64,000 nt of DNA from Deltaproteobacteria bacterium. Lineage in GTDB: Bacteria > Myxococcota_C > UBA6777. The stretch covers positions 20,258 through 84,257 of the forward strand of contig PCBK01000017.1 in the NCBI GenBank assembly GCA_002731275.1, written 5' to 3'. The notes below the pieces were generated by a model that was not told where the DNA came from, did not search any database, and worked only from the letters and a program-made list of their open reading frames with translations. Position 1 is the stretch's first letter; each line of letters begins with the position of its first letter. Positions 8,930 through 18,461 of this stretch are shown in pieces. The translations under genes and the position numbers were made by a program.

Positions 8930-10402
8930 TCACATGACTCGAACGGGGATTTTTGGAAGCTCTTTTTCACGAGCAAGGGTCAGACGACGATAACCATCGA
9001 GCAGTACGTACTGTTCGCCTTCTCGTCGGATACGGATGGGGTGAAGCTGAAACTTTCCGGCATCGAAAAGCTCTGAGATCTCTTCATACCGTTTATCTTT
9101 GACATCATAGTCATCAAATTGCACAGGGACGAGGATCTCTTCGAGCGCCAATTCTTTGGGGTGATTGTTTGGTAGCTCAGGTGACTTCTCCAAAAATGCC
9201 TTGAGATTCGTACTCGATTCGAGGAGAAACTCGTTCCCTTCAGAGGCTTTGGCGACACTGTGTTTGAAGACAAATACAACCCCACCTTCATCGAGCTCCA
9301 ACAAGAATTGAAAACGATCGGACCAACCCACTTTCCCTTTTAACAACAACCCATCGTGTGTCACGAGCGAAAGGGAAGAGCCGCTTTTGAGAAGATCATC
9401 GGAGAGCTCAATCCGCCGGGAAGGCTCACGTGGCGGATATTGCAACAAAGACATCTGATCGAGATTGACATGTATCTGGCTGAGAATGGCGTCTGCTTCG
9501 GAGGAAACATAGACAAAAACACATCCGAGCTTGCGCAAACGAAGGGCTTCTTGGTGTTCCGTTTTCATGATCAACATGAGCGGCTGGATCTCTGTAATCA
9601 CCCCTTCAAAGCGAGGAGAGTGGAATCGCCAAACGGAGACAGAGTTCCCCTCTTCACTACGATTTCGCAGAAACTCATCCCCCATCGAGCCGAGATGTGC
9701 TTCTTGTTCGAGTCGCTCAGCGAGTAATTTCATCCGCTCTTCTTGTAATTCCTTCGCCCGATCACGCTCTTCAGAAGTACGTGTCGAGAGGGACTTCTTC
9801 TTTTTCTGTGCGCGACGCTTCAGGAACTCTTCATAGCTGATATTTTCTCGCAATAATTGCCCGGCAACAGCACGAGTCAGGTCGGGATATCGGCTCACAA
9901 GACGATCAAGCTTTGCTTTTCGTTCGGCCTCTTTGGAGAGACGATTTGAGCGTTTTTTCCCACCACCGCGCGGACCACCGCCACGAGGACCACCACGTGG
10001 TGGTGGCTTTCGGCCTCTGTGACGCTTTTGCTGCCGCTCTTGCTGTCGTGCGCGTGCCCGCGCTTTTCTTTGCTCTTCCGCACGGCGTTCGAGAAACTCT
10101 TCGGGGGTGATATTTTCTTTAACGATGAAGGTCGCTTCTTCTTCCGAAATGTTTTTATGTTGAGAACAAATGAAGGCGATCATACGCTTTTCTTTCGCGA
10201 TACGTCGGGCTTCCCGTTCTTCTTCTTTTTTCGCGTGCCACTCTTCAAAAGAGATCCCCATGTTCAAAATTTCGAGCGCTTCTTCGCGCTCAAGGGATGG
10301 GTGATCTTGGAGAAGTCCCGCCAGAAGAGCTTTCTTACTGGTCTTGTTACTTTTCTTCTTTTTTGAGGGGGTAGGTGCGCTTTTTTTCTTACGTTTTGCC
10401 AT
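8930..10402 (-). CDS. RGG-rich, Hfq-like and ParB-like fusion protein
   Basis: A 490-residue protein starting at ATG 10402 behind AAAGGAGCAGAG; the longer frame to 10492 lacks a ribosome site. Seen in order: a Lys-rich head (1-25); three related helical repeats ending in I-S/T-x-E-E-F/W-L-x-R/K-R (about 33-58, 81-108 and 171-198); an RGG-type stretch between the second and third (about 129-150); a charged coil (205-240); a possible beta-rich unit (256-300); a segment at about 343-386 that resembles Hfq/Sm (T-x-D-G-x3-L-x-G-x-V ... F-x-F-K-H, compare Hfq's YKH signature); and a ParB/sulfiredoxin-like end (418-490) with LLDGYRR. Hfq binds small RNAs, RGG boxes bind RNA, and ParB-type folds bind DNA or NTP. 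RNA or nucleic-acid binding is therefore the inference. The ParB-like end is the firmest call; the Hfq similarity is by eye. Confidence 0.65.
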   Translation of the reverse strand: MAKRKKKSAPTPSKKKKSNKTSKKALLAGLLQDHPSLEREEALEILNMGISFEEWHAKKEEEREARRIAKEKRMIAFICSQHKNISEEEATFIVKENITPEEFLERRAEEQRKARARARQQERQQKRHRGRKPPPRGGPRGGGPRGGGKKRSNRLSKEAERKAKLDRLVSRYPDLTRAVAGQLLRENISYEEFLKRRAQKKKKSLSTRTSEERDRAKELQEERMKLLAERLEQEAHLGSMGDEFLRNRSEEGNSVSVWRFHSPRFEGVITEIQPLMLIMKTEHQEALRLRKLGCVFVYVSSEADAILSQIHVNLDQMSLLQYPPREPSRRIELSDDLLKSGSSLSLVTHDGLLLKGKVGWSDRFQFLLELDEGGVVFVFKHSVAKASEGNEFLLESSTNLKAFLEKSPELPNNHPKELALEEILVPVQFDDYDVKDKRYEEISELFDAGKFQLHPIRIRREGEQYVLLDGYRRLTLAREKELPKIPVRVM

Positions 10403-10625
10403 CTTCTCTGCTCCTTTGTACCAGGGAGCGTCCGTTCTTGATAGCGTGGAACGACGCCCGTGGACCATGCATATTAGCTCACGAGCGAACACCTGTCCAG
10501 TCTTCTCGGAAGGTTCTAGATTTGAAAGGAGGCAAGGGACAAATACAGCACACCATCTGCATTGCAGAACAGCAAGCCAACAAGATGACCATTCGGTGCG
10601 TACAGAGATTTAGGGGGCGGTGACT

Positions 10626-11306
10626 TTACGTAGAAGAGAGCGCGGCTTGTGCCGTAAACAACTGAGGTTCTAGGCGACCAGTCTGCCCCTCTCGGATCAG
10701 CTGCATCAACCTATCCACGTGTTGTTCCTCCCGAAAATCGATGGAAGTCGTGTCGATAGAGATGACAGGTGTCTCCAGTGAGCGGGTAAACTCCGAGCTA
10801 TAGAGCTCGCTCAGTTGTGTGAGATACTGCGCATCCATCCCTTGCTCGTAGCTTCTTCCGCGAGCATGGATACGTTCGAGCAGGACCTGCACAGGAGCAT
10901 GCAAGTAGATGATCAGATCCGGAGTTGGCAGGGAGCGAGAGAGGATCGAGTACATTTGATCGAAGAGTTGAAACTCGTGTTTGTCGAGCGTCAAGAGCGC
11001 AAAAAGGCGACATTTTGGAAAGTAGTAATCGCCGATAGTGAAGCGCTGAAAGAGCTCCTCTTGGGCGAACGCTTCTTGTTGGCGAAAACGACCGAGAAGG
11101 AAGAAGACCTCCGTTTGAAATGCGTAACGTTTGCGATCTTCGTAGAACTTCGACAAGAAGGGATTGTCTTCAAATTGTTCGAGCATCAAACGTCCATTCA
11201 GGCGTTGTGCGAGCGCTTCAACCAGGGTCGTTTTTCCGACTCCGATCGGTCCTTCAACGATGACATAACGTGGAAAGTCATCGGAGGATTGACTGTGTAT
11301 ATCCAT
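10626..11306 (-). CDS. Deoxynucleoside kinase
   Basis: A 226-residue protein of the deoxynucleoside/deoxyadenosine-guanosine kinase family, which phosphorylates deoxynucleosides for DNA precursor salvage in the cytoplasm. The P-loop EGPIGVGKTT is near residues 18-27, an E-F-x-D-N-P-F-L-x-x-F-Y substrate motif follows, and the lid region has ARGRSYEQ. The start at ATG 11306 is preferred because AAGGAG lies inside the longer frame that begins at 11330. It is divergent from thiF and follows no obvious partner. Confidence 0.85.
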   Translation of the reverse strand: MDIHSQSSDDFPRYVIVEGPIGVGKTTLVEALAQRLNGRLMLEQFEDNPFLSKFYEDRKRYAFQTEVFFLLGRFRQQEAFAQEELFQRFTIGDYYFPKCRLFALLTLDKHEFQLFDQMYSILSRSLPTPDLIIYLHAPVQVLLERIHARGRSYEQGMDAQYLTQLSELYSSEFTRSLETPVISIDTTSIDFREEQHVDRLMQLIREGQTGRLEPQLFTAQAALSST

Positions 11307-11581
11307 CCAGGGCTCCTTTTCGACATCCAATCAGGGTACTTGTGAGCAGGCACAAGCCGCCCTACCTTAGCGGCTCTCTGGAGGGGTTGCAAGGATTCAA
11401 CAAAAGTCAGTACGCGCAGGACACACCGGCACCCCACCTAACCCCTTGTATCAACGCATAGACAACAAACCATTCAAAGCCCAAACAAAACGACAAGGAA
11501 GGCATCACCCCCGTCCATTGAGTATGCAAGGGACAACGTTTGTGGTAAAGAAGATCGCCTGTCAATCGAAAGGAGAAGCAG

Positions 11582-12610
11582 ATGTCAGAAAAACACACTC
11601 GCTATGTACGCCAAGAGATGTTTGCACATATAGGGCAAGAAGGACAGCAACGTATCGCGGCGTCCAAAGTCCTGATCGTAGGTTGCGGAGCGCTTGGCGC
11701 AGCCCAAGCCAACTTACTGGCCCGCGCAGGGGTCGGAAAGCTCATCCTTGTCGATCGCGACATTCTCGACTGGAGCAATCTTCAGCGACAACTCCTCTAC
11801 GATGAGTCCCAAACAGAAGCAGGCCTCCCGAAAGTTATCGCTGCACAGCAACGACTTCAACAGATCAACAGCGCCATCGAGATAGACGCTCACATCCTCG
11901 ACATCACGGCTTCAAACATTGCACAGTATGTCAAGCAAGCTGATCTTGTGCTCGACGCGACAGACAACTTTGAGACGCGCTTTTTGCTCAACGACGTCTG
12001 TCTCAAGCTCGGTGTACCCTGGATTTACGGCGCGTGTGTTGGAAGCTATGGCCTCAGCATGAACATCATCCCCCACAAGACCCCCTGTTTACGGTGCCTG
12101 TTTGAGAGCATTCCAGCGCCAGGCACCACCCCAACCTGCGATACAGCTGGTGTGATAGGACCGATCGTATCAATGATTGCCTCCATACAATGCGCAGAGG
12201 CGCTCAAGTTCCTCGTCGGTGACAAGGCAGCGCTGCGCGAAGGTGTCGTAAATGTCGACTTGTGGCAAAATCAACTCCACCAACTACAACTGACCCTCCC
12301 AAGACCAGATTGCCCGGCCTGTCAAAAACAGGAGTGGGAATACCTCCACGGCGAACGAAGGCACACAACGACAGTCCTGTGTGGGCGCAATACAGTACAG
12401 GTCACACCACAACAAGACGAACCCTTTTCTCTCGACAATGTCGCGGCACAGCTCGCCCAGATAGGCCCAACCACACACAACGCCTTCCTGGTGAGGTGCA
12501 CTCTCCCAGAGCATGTACTCACGGTCTTTCGAGATGGTCGAGCCCTCATCGAAGGGACCAGCGACCCCTCTGAGGCGAGAAGTATATATGCCCGATATAT
12601 AGGGGGCTAA
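11582..12610 (+). CDS. thiF: ThiF/MoeB-type sulfur-carrier adenylyltransferase
   Basis: A 342-residue E1-like enzyme that adenylates the C-terminal Gly of a sulfur-carrier protein (ThiS or MoaD) for thiamine or molybdopterin synthesis. The ATP-binding GCGALGAAQ is near residues 33-41, DRDILDWSNLQRQ and DATDNFETR follow, and zinc-binding CLRC and CPAC pairs are present. The C-terminal 80 residues, ending in a D-G-R...G-T-x-D...A-R-x-x-Y-x-R-Y pattern, match the longer Bacillus-type ThiF rather than short MoeB. AAAGGAG precedes ATG 11582. No ThiS, ThiG or MoaD gene is adjacent, so the substrate remains open. Confidence 0.85.
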   Translation: MSEKHTRYVRQEMFAHIGQEGQQRIAASKVLIVGCGALGAAQANLLARAGVGKLILVDRDILDWSNLQRQLLYDESQTEAGLPKVIAAQQRLQQINSAIEIDAHILDITASNIAQYVKQADLVLDATDNFETRFLLNDVCLKLGVPWIYGACVGSYGLSMNIIPHKTPCLRCLFESIPAPGTTPTCDTAGVIGPIVSMIASIQCAEALKFLVGDKAALREGVVNVDLWQNQLHQLQLTLPRPDCPACQKQEWEYLHGERRHTTTVLCGRNTVQVTPQQDEPFSLDNVAAQLAQIGPTTHNAFLVRCTLPEHVLTVFRDGRALIEGTSDPSEARSIYARYIGG

Positions 12611-13086
12611 AAGGGATAGAAACAGAGGGCAAATGTGGGTGTCTTTTTCGAGGTTCACAGTGTGAACTAGGAATGTTTCAAGAAGCCGCCTACACTTTTG
12701 TTGATGCAAATACTTTCAGGAGCGAAGTGCGCCTCTTGATGTTGTGGAATGAGAACCTCATATCCACCCACACGCTCCATGATATCAAAGTGTTGTTGGC
12801 AATGCAGATGAAGAAAACGACATGATGTCGATGTCGCAAAAACCACCATTCATTGTTGCGATGAGAGTTCTTCTTGACGTGTGTGCGTAAATTGTGATAT
12901 CACACCGTGCTCTATGCGAAAAAACTCCCATATCGAATAAAGATTCGATTTTCTCAGAGGTTCAATCTTTAAACTTTGAATGCGACACATAAACAATGCA
13001 AAATCCCTCAGTGTCCAATGAGGCTTACAAGCATATCAAAGTGACCCAAGCATGAATTTTTCCCATCTTTGGAGGAATACAAACCC
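12611..13086. other. 476-base intergenic region with palindromes
   Basis: No convincing gene. GTTCACA/TGTGAAC form an exact 15-base palindrome at 12653-12667, and TGTGATATCACA is an exact 12-base palindrome at 12893-12904. A TTGACG about 18 bases before TATCAC (12875 onwards) could be a promoter overlapping the second palindrome and reading toward the lipoprotein gene. The last 100 bases are AT-rich leader. Confidence 0.4.
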
Positions 13087-15540
13087 ATGAAACATAGTCT
13101 GCGCCTTACAGGCCTCTTACTCGCAACCATTTTTAGCATCACATCGATGATGTATGCCTGTTCCCCCCCCCCTGCTGAATGTTCGGCCGACAAAGCCTGC
13201 CCAAGCGGGCAAACCTGCTCCTCCGAAGGCAAGTGTGTCTCCGATAACAAAGAGCAAGGCGATACAGAAAAGTCTGAAGAGAAAAAAGGCGAAGACAAGA
13301 AACAAGACGAACCTACCAAAGATGACACCGCTGATGGTGGTACAGAGCCCACGCCCGACACAGAACCTAAAAAAGATGGGGGAGTGTGTCCTCTAGGGTG
13401 CCCGGATTGTGATGGTGGTACGACACCAACAAACGAACCATTAACCCTCGGCACGAGCTGTACAGAGCCCTATAAAGGTGCTGAGTGTACCGCCCAGCAA
13501 GCATGTGACAGCGGTTCAACCTGCTTGAAACCCAACGCTTACGCGACAAAAACATACTGCTTCGTCGAGTGTACAGCAGACACAGATTGTAAGGCTGCTT
13601 CTGACAAAGCGGGCAAAACTCTCACTTGTCAGACTGTCTCAGGCAAAAAAGTCTGCGCTGAAAAAGAGAGCTGTGACAGCACAAAGAACCATCGCTGTAT
13701 CCAAAACGGAATCAACGATGTCGGTTACTGTTACAGGTCATGTAACACCGACACAGACTGTGATCAGGGACAAAAGTGCCAGGATGATAAATTCTGCGCG
13801 ACACGCGTCGCAGAGCTCGAAGCTTGTAACTACTCCAGACAAGCATTCTGTGATGCAGGACTCATCTGTCTCGTCAGCAACTCAGAGCAAACAGCCGGTA
13901 TCTGTTACAAACAATGTCAGCAAGAGCAACAATGTGATGCGACAAAAGACTTGACTTGTCGAGCATTTAACGCGAGCGACCCCACCAACAAACTCTGTAT
14001 GCCCAAGATCTACGATGGTCCTCTCTGTATCGGACAAACTTGTAACACATCCGCGACCGCAACAAACTGCCAAAAAGGCCTCGTTTGTGATGGAGGAACA
14101 TGTGTCAAAACATGTTCCAGCGCAGCGGACTGTGACACAGCTTCGGGTGAAGAATGTAAGATCGTCGACATCACCAAACCAAAAGTCTGTCTGCTCCCCC
14201 CCTCCGTCACCAAATCTGGCGAAAAGTGCAACAACTTTGACAAACGATGTGATGATACCAAAGGACTTAGCTGCGCGAGTATCACCGAAGGCAACTCCAT
14301 CTGTTTGAAGACTTGTGATCCCAACAAGACCAACCAGGCCACAGGAATCAACCCCGATTGTGACGCAGGTGACATCTGTCGTGCAACCCAAAACGGCAGC
14401 GCTTTCTGTCTCAAAGGTAGCGACAAAAACGGCTCCTGTGTCGTTCCCAACACATGTAAAAGCTCCAACGATGTCTGCGTTGGCTTCTCATCAGACGGTA
14501 CAGAGTCTTACTGTCTTGGACCATGTGATCCCAAAAAGAACAAAAGCGAAGACGACGAAAGCAACCCCGACTGTGCAGACGCACAAGGAAACTTGGGTCG
14601 TTGTGTCACGCTGACAAATGGTAGCGGCGCGTGTATCCCTTACCGACCCAAGACCAAAAAAGCCGGCGAAAACTGCGGAACAGACGGAAACCTCGTCGCA
14701 CCAGACTGTGAAGATGGCTTGCGTTGTGTCAACCTGGGTAGCGGTCCCACTTGTTACGTAGATTGTGACCCATGTACAGCCAAGCTCGACTCGACTGGAG
14801 AGTGGAAACACCCCAAATGTAACGGCGGAAAAGATGCTTGTTCTGCGCTTACATACTCAGACGGTCGCGCTGCGGGTGGTGTTTGTCGAACTTCCGGTGA
14901 CCCTGTCCTCGACGATGGAGAGTACTGTGACGAGCCTGGAAAAGGCTGTAAAGAAGGTCTTACCTGTGTCAACTTCTCCAACGAAGAAGGCGCACGCCCC
15001 ATCTGCTCTGGAGAATGTATCCCCGGCGAACAAGGACAGTGTAACGGCGGAAGTTGTGCTTCCCTTACAAGTGGTGGTGGTGTCTGCCTCCCACAAGCCA
15101 AGCGAAAAGTCGACCTCGGTGGCGAATGCCTTGGTACTCGCGGAACGGATGGCTTCCATGACTGTTTGGAGAAGAGCAAAGACGGCAAACCGCTCGTCTG
15201 TGCCCTCCCCGCCTTCGCAGGCGCCAAACGAACCTGCCAGATTTTGTGTAACCCTGTTGACGGGATTCAAAACAACACTGGATGTAAAGCACAAGGACTC
15301 AACAACCACCTCTGCCTCTCCGCAGATGAAAGAGATCCCAAAAAAGGTGCTTGCCTCGAAAAATGTCAGCTCATCGACAAGCTCCGTTGTAAAACAAGCG
15401 CTTGCCAACTTGGCGTCTGCCAAGAAACCAGCGTAGGACGACGTGGTGAGTGTACAACCGCCGCAAAAGAGAAAGAGTGTGCAGACACCTTTGGCGGTAC
15501 ATGTGTTGACAAAACTTGTATTGTCAGCCTTTGTAACTAA
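13087..15540 (+). CDS. Large Cys-rich repeat lipoprotein
   Basis: An 817-residue protein. ATG 13087 follows GGAGG and opens a signal peptide ending at Cys 25 (MMYAC). Next comes a Lys/Glu/Asp-rich linker (about residues 50-95), then a long array of disulfide-type modules with C-D-x-x-x-x-C and S-D/T-D-C motifs down to the C-terminus. No catalytic motif is visible. Such arrays in myxobacterial-type genomes are surface or outer-membrane proteins of unknown role. It is separated from the similar gene at 15637 by a terminator, so the two may be independently expressed although they are clearly of one type. Confidence 0.8.
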   Translation: MKHSLRLTGLLLATIFSITSMMYACSPPPAECSADKACPSGQTCSSEGKCVSDNKEQGDTEKSEEKKGEDKKQDEPTKDDTADGGTEPTPDTEPKKDGGVCPLGCPDCDGGTTPTNEPLTLGTSCTEPYKGAECTAQQACDSGSTCLKPNAYATKTYCFVECTADTDCKAASDKAGKTLTCQTVSGKKVCAEKESCDSTKNHRCIQNGINDVGYCYRSCNTDTDCDQGQKCQDDKFCATRVAELEACNYSRQAFCDAGLICLVSNSEQTAGICYKQCQQEQQCDATKDLTCRAFNASDPTNKLCMPKIYDGPLCIGQTCNTSATATNCQKGLVCDGGTCVKTCSSAADCDTASGEECKIVDITKPKVCLLPPSVTKSGEKCNNFDKRCDDTKGLSCASITEGNSICLKTCDPNKTNQATGINPDCDAGDICRATQNGSAFCLKGSDKNGSCVVPNTCKSSNDVCVGFSSDGTESYCLGPCDPKKNKSEDDESNPDCADAQGNLGRCVTLTNGSGACIPYRPKTKKAGENCGTDGNLVAPDCEDGLRCVNLGSGPTCYVDCDPCTAKLDSTGEWKHPKCNGGKDACSALTYSDGRAAGGVCRTSGDPVLDDGEYCDEPGKGCKEGLTCVNFSNEEGARPICSGECIPGEQGQCNGGSCASLTSGGGVCLPQAKRKVDLGGECLGTRGTDGFHDCLEKSKDGKPLVCALPAFAGAKRTCQILCNPVDGIQNNTGCKAQGLNNHLCLSADERDPKKGACLEKCQLIDKLRCKTSACQLGVCQETSVGRRGECTTAAKEKECADTFGGTCVDKTCIVSLCN

Positions 15541-15557
15541 TAATGATGCCTCAACCC

Positions 15558-15600
15558 GGAGAGAAGTCGCCGAGACTGATGGCACTTCTCTCCATTTTCC
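15558..15600 (+). terminator. Rho-independent terminator
   Basis: GGAGAGAAGT (15558-15567) pairs exactly with ACTTCTCTCC (15584-15593), with an extra inner GCC/GGC pairing, and ATTTTCCTT follows. It ends transcription of the 817-residue lipoprotein gene. Confidence 0.8.
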
Positions 15601-15636
15601 TTCTTTCCGAGAAAGCGATAATAAGGAGTGTATAGT

Positions 15637-17709
15637 ATGATTCGTTCCATTCGTTCTTTGTTTGCAGTGGGCCTCGCGCTGCTGCTCGCAAGCTCCATCA
15701 TGGTAGCTTGTGGCGGTGGTGATGAGTGCGCCAAAGATGCTGATTGTGCGAGTAAAGGTGACGACTACAAATGTAAGCTCAACACCGAGACCAACAAACG
15801 CACTTGTCAACAAGAAACCGCATCCACAGTCTGTAAAGAAACAGATTGTGCAAGTGACGACGACTGTAAAGATTGCTCTGGTGGCAAAACCAAGTGTGAC
15901 ACCGCTGCAAAAACTTGCGGTACTGGCGGCTCTAGCACAGTTTGTAAAGAAACAGATTGCGCAAGTGACGACGACTGCAAAGATTGCTCTGGTGGCAAAA
16001 CCAAGTGTGACACCGCTGCAAAAACTTGTGGTACAGGCGGCTCTAGCACAGTTTGTAAAGAAACAGACTGCGCAAGTGACGACGACTGCAAAGATTGCTC
16101 TGGTGGCAAAACCAAGTGTGACACCGCAACAAAAACTTGTGGTACAGGCGGCTCTAGCACAGTTTGTAAAAACCCCTGCTCCACAAACAGCGACTGTAAA
16201 GACTGCTCCGGCGGCAACAACACTTGTAACAATGGTACCTGTGGCCCTGGTGGCAACAACCCATCTGTCGGTGACAACTGTAACCCACAACAAGCGGACT
16301 CTTGTGGTACAGACGGCAAACTCGTCTGTCTCGCTGTGAGCCAAACTGAAGCATACTGTGGTGAAGTTTGTACTGATGATGCAGGTTGTACTGACTCCGC
16401 ACGCAACAAGTGTGTCACTCTCTCCGATGGCACAACCAAAGTCTGTCTCGGCGAAGCTGACAAAGATGGCGCATGTGGTATCTCCGGAAAAACGCAAGTT
16501 GTTTGTAAAGAAGGCACCACGCCTCCCCTTGGTTGCCAAGGCGGAAAATGTGTTGAGCTTCAAGTTGTCGCAACAAACGAAGCTTGTGGTGGTGGAAGCA
16601 CCAAAACATGTGCAGACACAGACATCTGTGTCACTCTCGCGTCCGGCGCAAGCAACGGTTACTGTTTGACCAAGTGTGATCCCGCCAACAACACCTGCCC
16701 CAACAACGGAAGATGTGTAAGCCTCCAAGGCTCTGGTGGTGCTTGTATCCCCGCAGGGACTGCTACTGAAGGTGCGGACTGTGAAGATGTCTCCGCAGGT
16801 GGCGCGAAGCTCGATCCCGCAAAAATGTGTGCATCTGGTTTTAGCTGTGATGCAACGACCAAAAAATGTGTAAAAGTCCCCGAAGCTGCGACATTCGAAG
16901 CTTGTGGTGGAAACACAGGCAAACAATGTGCGTCCGCAGATGTTTGTGTCAGCTTCTCCCAAAACGCACAGCAAGGTTACTGTTTGACCAAATGTGACCC
17001 CAACGCTCCCAACTGTGCAAACGGTGGCGAGTGTCTGGCACTCTCCGGTGGTTCTGGTGCATGTGGTCTCGTCGGTACACTCACAGAAGACAAAGTCTGT
17101 GAAAGTGCAGGCGACACAGCGCCCAGGCTCGATCCTGCGACATCTTGTGCCAAAGGCCTCATCTGCCTCGTCTTCAGCGATGGGGTCGGAATGTGTACAT
17201 CGACTCTCGCGGGTGGATGTTCTTCTGGTACATGTCCTGGTACAAACAGAAAATGTATCGATCTCCAGAGCGGAGACGGTGCGTGCGCCAAAGATTGTAC
17301 AACAACCGACACCTGTACAACAGACGATCCTGCGACAGAGTGTCTCGACCTGACAAGCCAAGTCGGCGGTAAAGTCTGTGCTCCCAAGCCAGTCTTCGGT
17401 CCTAACGACTTCGGTCAGATCTGCTCCGACCCCACCAAAACAAATGGTTGTAAAGAGGGTCTCCTTTGTATGAAACAAGCAGCAGCAGATCCTTCCGGAT
17501 TCTGTTCAAAAACTTGTACAACTGACACTGACTGTGCTGGATACAAAAACTCCGCAGGTACTGCTATCAACGGAACTTGTGTCCAAAACGGAACAAGCAA
17601 AATCTGTTTGTTTGATTGTTCACAGCCTGGCTCAACTTGTCCCGATGGAACAACTTGCCAAGCGCTCTCTTCCGGTGCGCAATTCTGTTTCCCCGGCTCC
17701 ACTCCCTAA
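15637..17709 (+). CDS. Cys-rich lipoprotein with internal 37-residue repeats
   Basis: A 690-residue protein. ATG 15637 has AAGGAG nine bases upstream, and the signal peptide ends at Cys 25 (IMVAC) followed by GGG. Residues about 64-174 are three near-identical 37-residue repeats with six to eight Cys each, and a decayed fourth copy follows. The rest is a set of longer Cys modules resembling those of the previous gene. Function is unknown. The lipid anchor, disulfide-type Cys spacing and Gly/Ser linkers fit a stalk-like surface protein. Its antisense strand has a long open frame that is a by-product of codon bias. Confidence 0.8.
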   Translation: MIRSIRSLFAVGLALLLASSIMVACGGGDECAKDADCASKGDDYKCKLNTETNKRTCQQETASTVCKETDCASDDDCKDCSGGKTKCDTAAKTCGTGGSSTVCKETDCASDDDCKDCSGGKTKCDTAAKTCGTGGSSTVCKETDCASDDDCKDCSGGKTKCDTATKTCGTGGSSTVCKNPCSTNSDCKDCSGGNNTCNNGTCGPGGNNPSVGDNCNPQQADSCGTDGKLVCLAVSQTEAYCGEVCTDDAGCTDSARNKCVTLSDGTTKVCLGEADKDGACGISGKTQVVCKEGTTPPLGCQGGKCVELQVVATNEACGGGSTKTCADTDICVTLASGASNGYCLTKCDPANNTCPNNGRCVSLQGSGGACIPAGTATEGADCEDVSAGGAKLDPAKMCASGFSCDATTKKCVKVPEAATFEACGGNTGKQCASADVCVSFSQNAQQGYCLTKCDPNAPNCANGGECLALSGGSGACGLVGTLTEDKVCESAGDTAPRLDPATSCAKGLICLVFSDGVGMCTSTLAGGCSSGTCPGTNRKCIDLQSGDGACAKDCTTTDTCTTDDPATECLDLTSQVGGKVCAPKPVFGPNDFGQICSDPTKTNGCKEGLLCMKQAAADPSGFCSKTCTTDTDCAGYKNSAGTAINGTCVQNGTSKICLFDCSQPGSTCPDGTTCQALSSGAQFCFPGSTP
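15826..16158 (+). repeat. Three tandem 111-bp in-frame repeats
   Basis: Unit starts are visible at 15826, 15937 and 16048, and a degraded fourth begins at 16159. The spacing is exactly 111 bases (37 codons), with only a few silent or single-residue differences between units. This suggests recent in-frame expansion and scope for copy-number change by slippage or recombination. Confidence 0.9.
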
Positions 17710-17726
17710 GTCTCCAACACACCCTT

Positions 17727-17760
17727 CCTCTCCTCGGAGAGGCCCCTTCCTCCCCTTCTT
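17727..17760 (+). terminator. Possible terminator after the repeat lipoprotein
   Basis: CCTCTC (17727-17732) and GAGAGG (17737-17742) form a short hairpin 17 bases after the stop. The following tract is pyrimidine-rich but not a clean T run, so this is a weak call. Confidence 0.35.
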
Positions 17761-17983
17761 CATCCAAATCCACAAAAGAGCTACCTAAATGGCCTTCTTC
17801 CTGCTACAATGGCTGAAGGCTGAGATGTAACTCGATACATCCCCTCACCATTTATCCATCACAGCAAATGACCAAAACGCATCAATGCTCGCACACGTGC
17901 AGAGTTGTGATGGATGATCACCTATGGACTTATAAAACACTCATGTTGTGATTTTGGAATCGAGTAGTTAAAGGAACGAGAAT

Positions 17984-18460
17984 ATGGAAGGAAAAATTCC
18001 AATTACCCCACAAGGGTTGCACAATCTCAAAGAGCAACTCAAGCACATCAAAACCGTCGAGAGACGTAAGAATATCCAAGACATCGAGACCGCGAGAGAG
18101 CACGGCGATCTCAGTGAAAACGCTGAGTACCAGTACGCCAAAGAAAAACAAGCACAGATCGCAGGTCAAATCCAAATGCTTGAAGACCAGATCGCGCGCG
18201 CAGATGTTATCGATCCCAGAAAACTCGGCGGAAGCAGAGTTGTTTTTGGCGCAACCATCGAAGTCTACGACCACGATCAAGACAGAAATATCACCTACCA
18301 GATTGTTGGTCCCCCTGAAGCAGACAGCAAAAACAACAAGATCTCCGTCTTCTCCCCACTCGCCCGCGCGATGATTGGAAAAGAAGTCGATGATGAAGTC
18401 GTCGTCGAAACCCCCGCCGGCGATCGTTACCTCGACATCATCTCCCTCAAGTTCGAATAG
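17984..18460 (+). CDS. greA: Transcription elongation factor GreA
   Basis: A 158-residue protein of normal GreA length. It has an N-terminal coiled coil and a C-terminal globular domain with a SPLARAMIGK-type segment. GreA enters the RNA polymerase secondary channel and stimulates cleavage of backtracked transcripts. The acidic tip is intact (HGDLSENAEY, about residues 40-49). AAAGGAA precedes ATG 17984. Its stop lies one base from the stop of the convergent isochorismatase-like gene, so the two 3' ends face each other with no room for a separate terminator. Confidence 0.95.
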   Translation: MEGKIPITPQGLHNLKEQLKHIKTVERRKNIQDIETAREHGDLSENAEYQYAKEKQAQIAGQIQMLEDQIARADVIDPRKLGGSRVVFGATIEVYDHDQDRNITYQIVGPPEADSKNNKISVFSPLARAMIGKEVDDEVVVETPAGDRYLDIISLKFE

Positions 18461-18461
18461 C

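Noticed and set aside
12667..12849. A 60-codon minus-strand frame in the gap after thiF
   Set aside because: No ribosome site, no recognised motif and no similarity to neighbouring proteins.
15826..16158. The repeats as a possible CRISPR array
   Set aside because: The 111-base units are in frame in a coding sequence, nearly identical along their full length, with no unique spacers and no cas genes.
14857..17478. An 873-codon open frame on the minus strand
   Set aside because: It is antisense to two Cys-rich lipoprotein genes with clear signal peptides and ribosome sites. Biased codons in Cys/Asp/Thr-rich genes leave the opposite strand open, and its protein has no domain.
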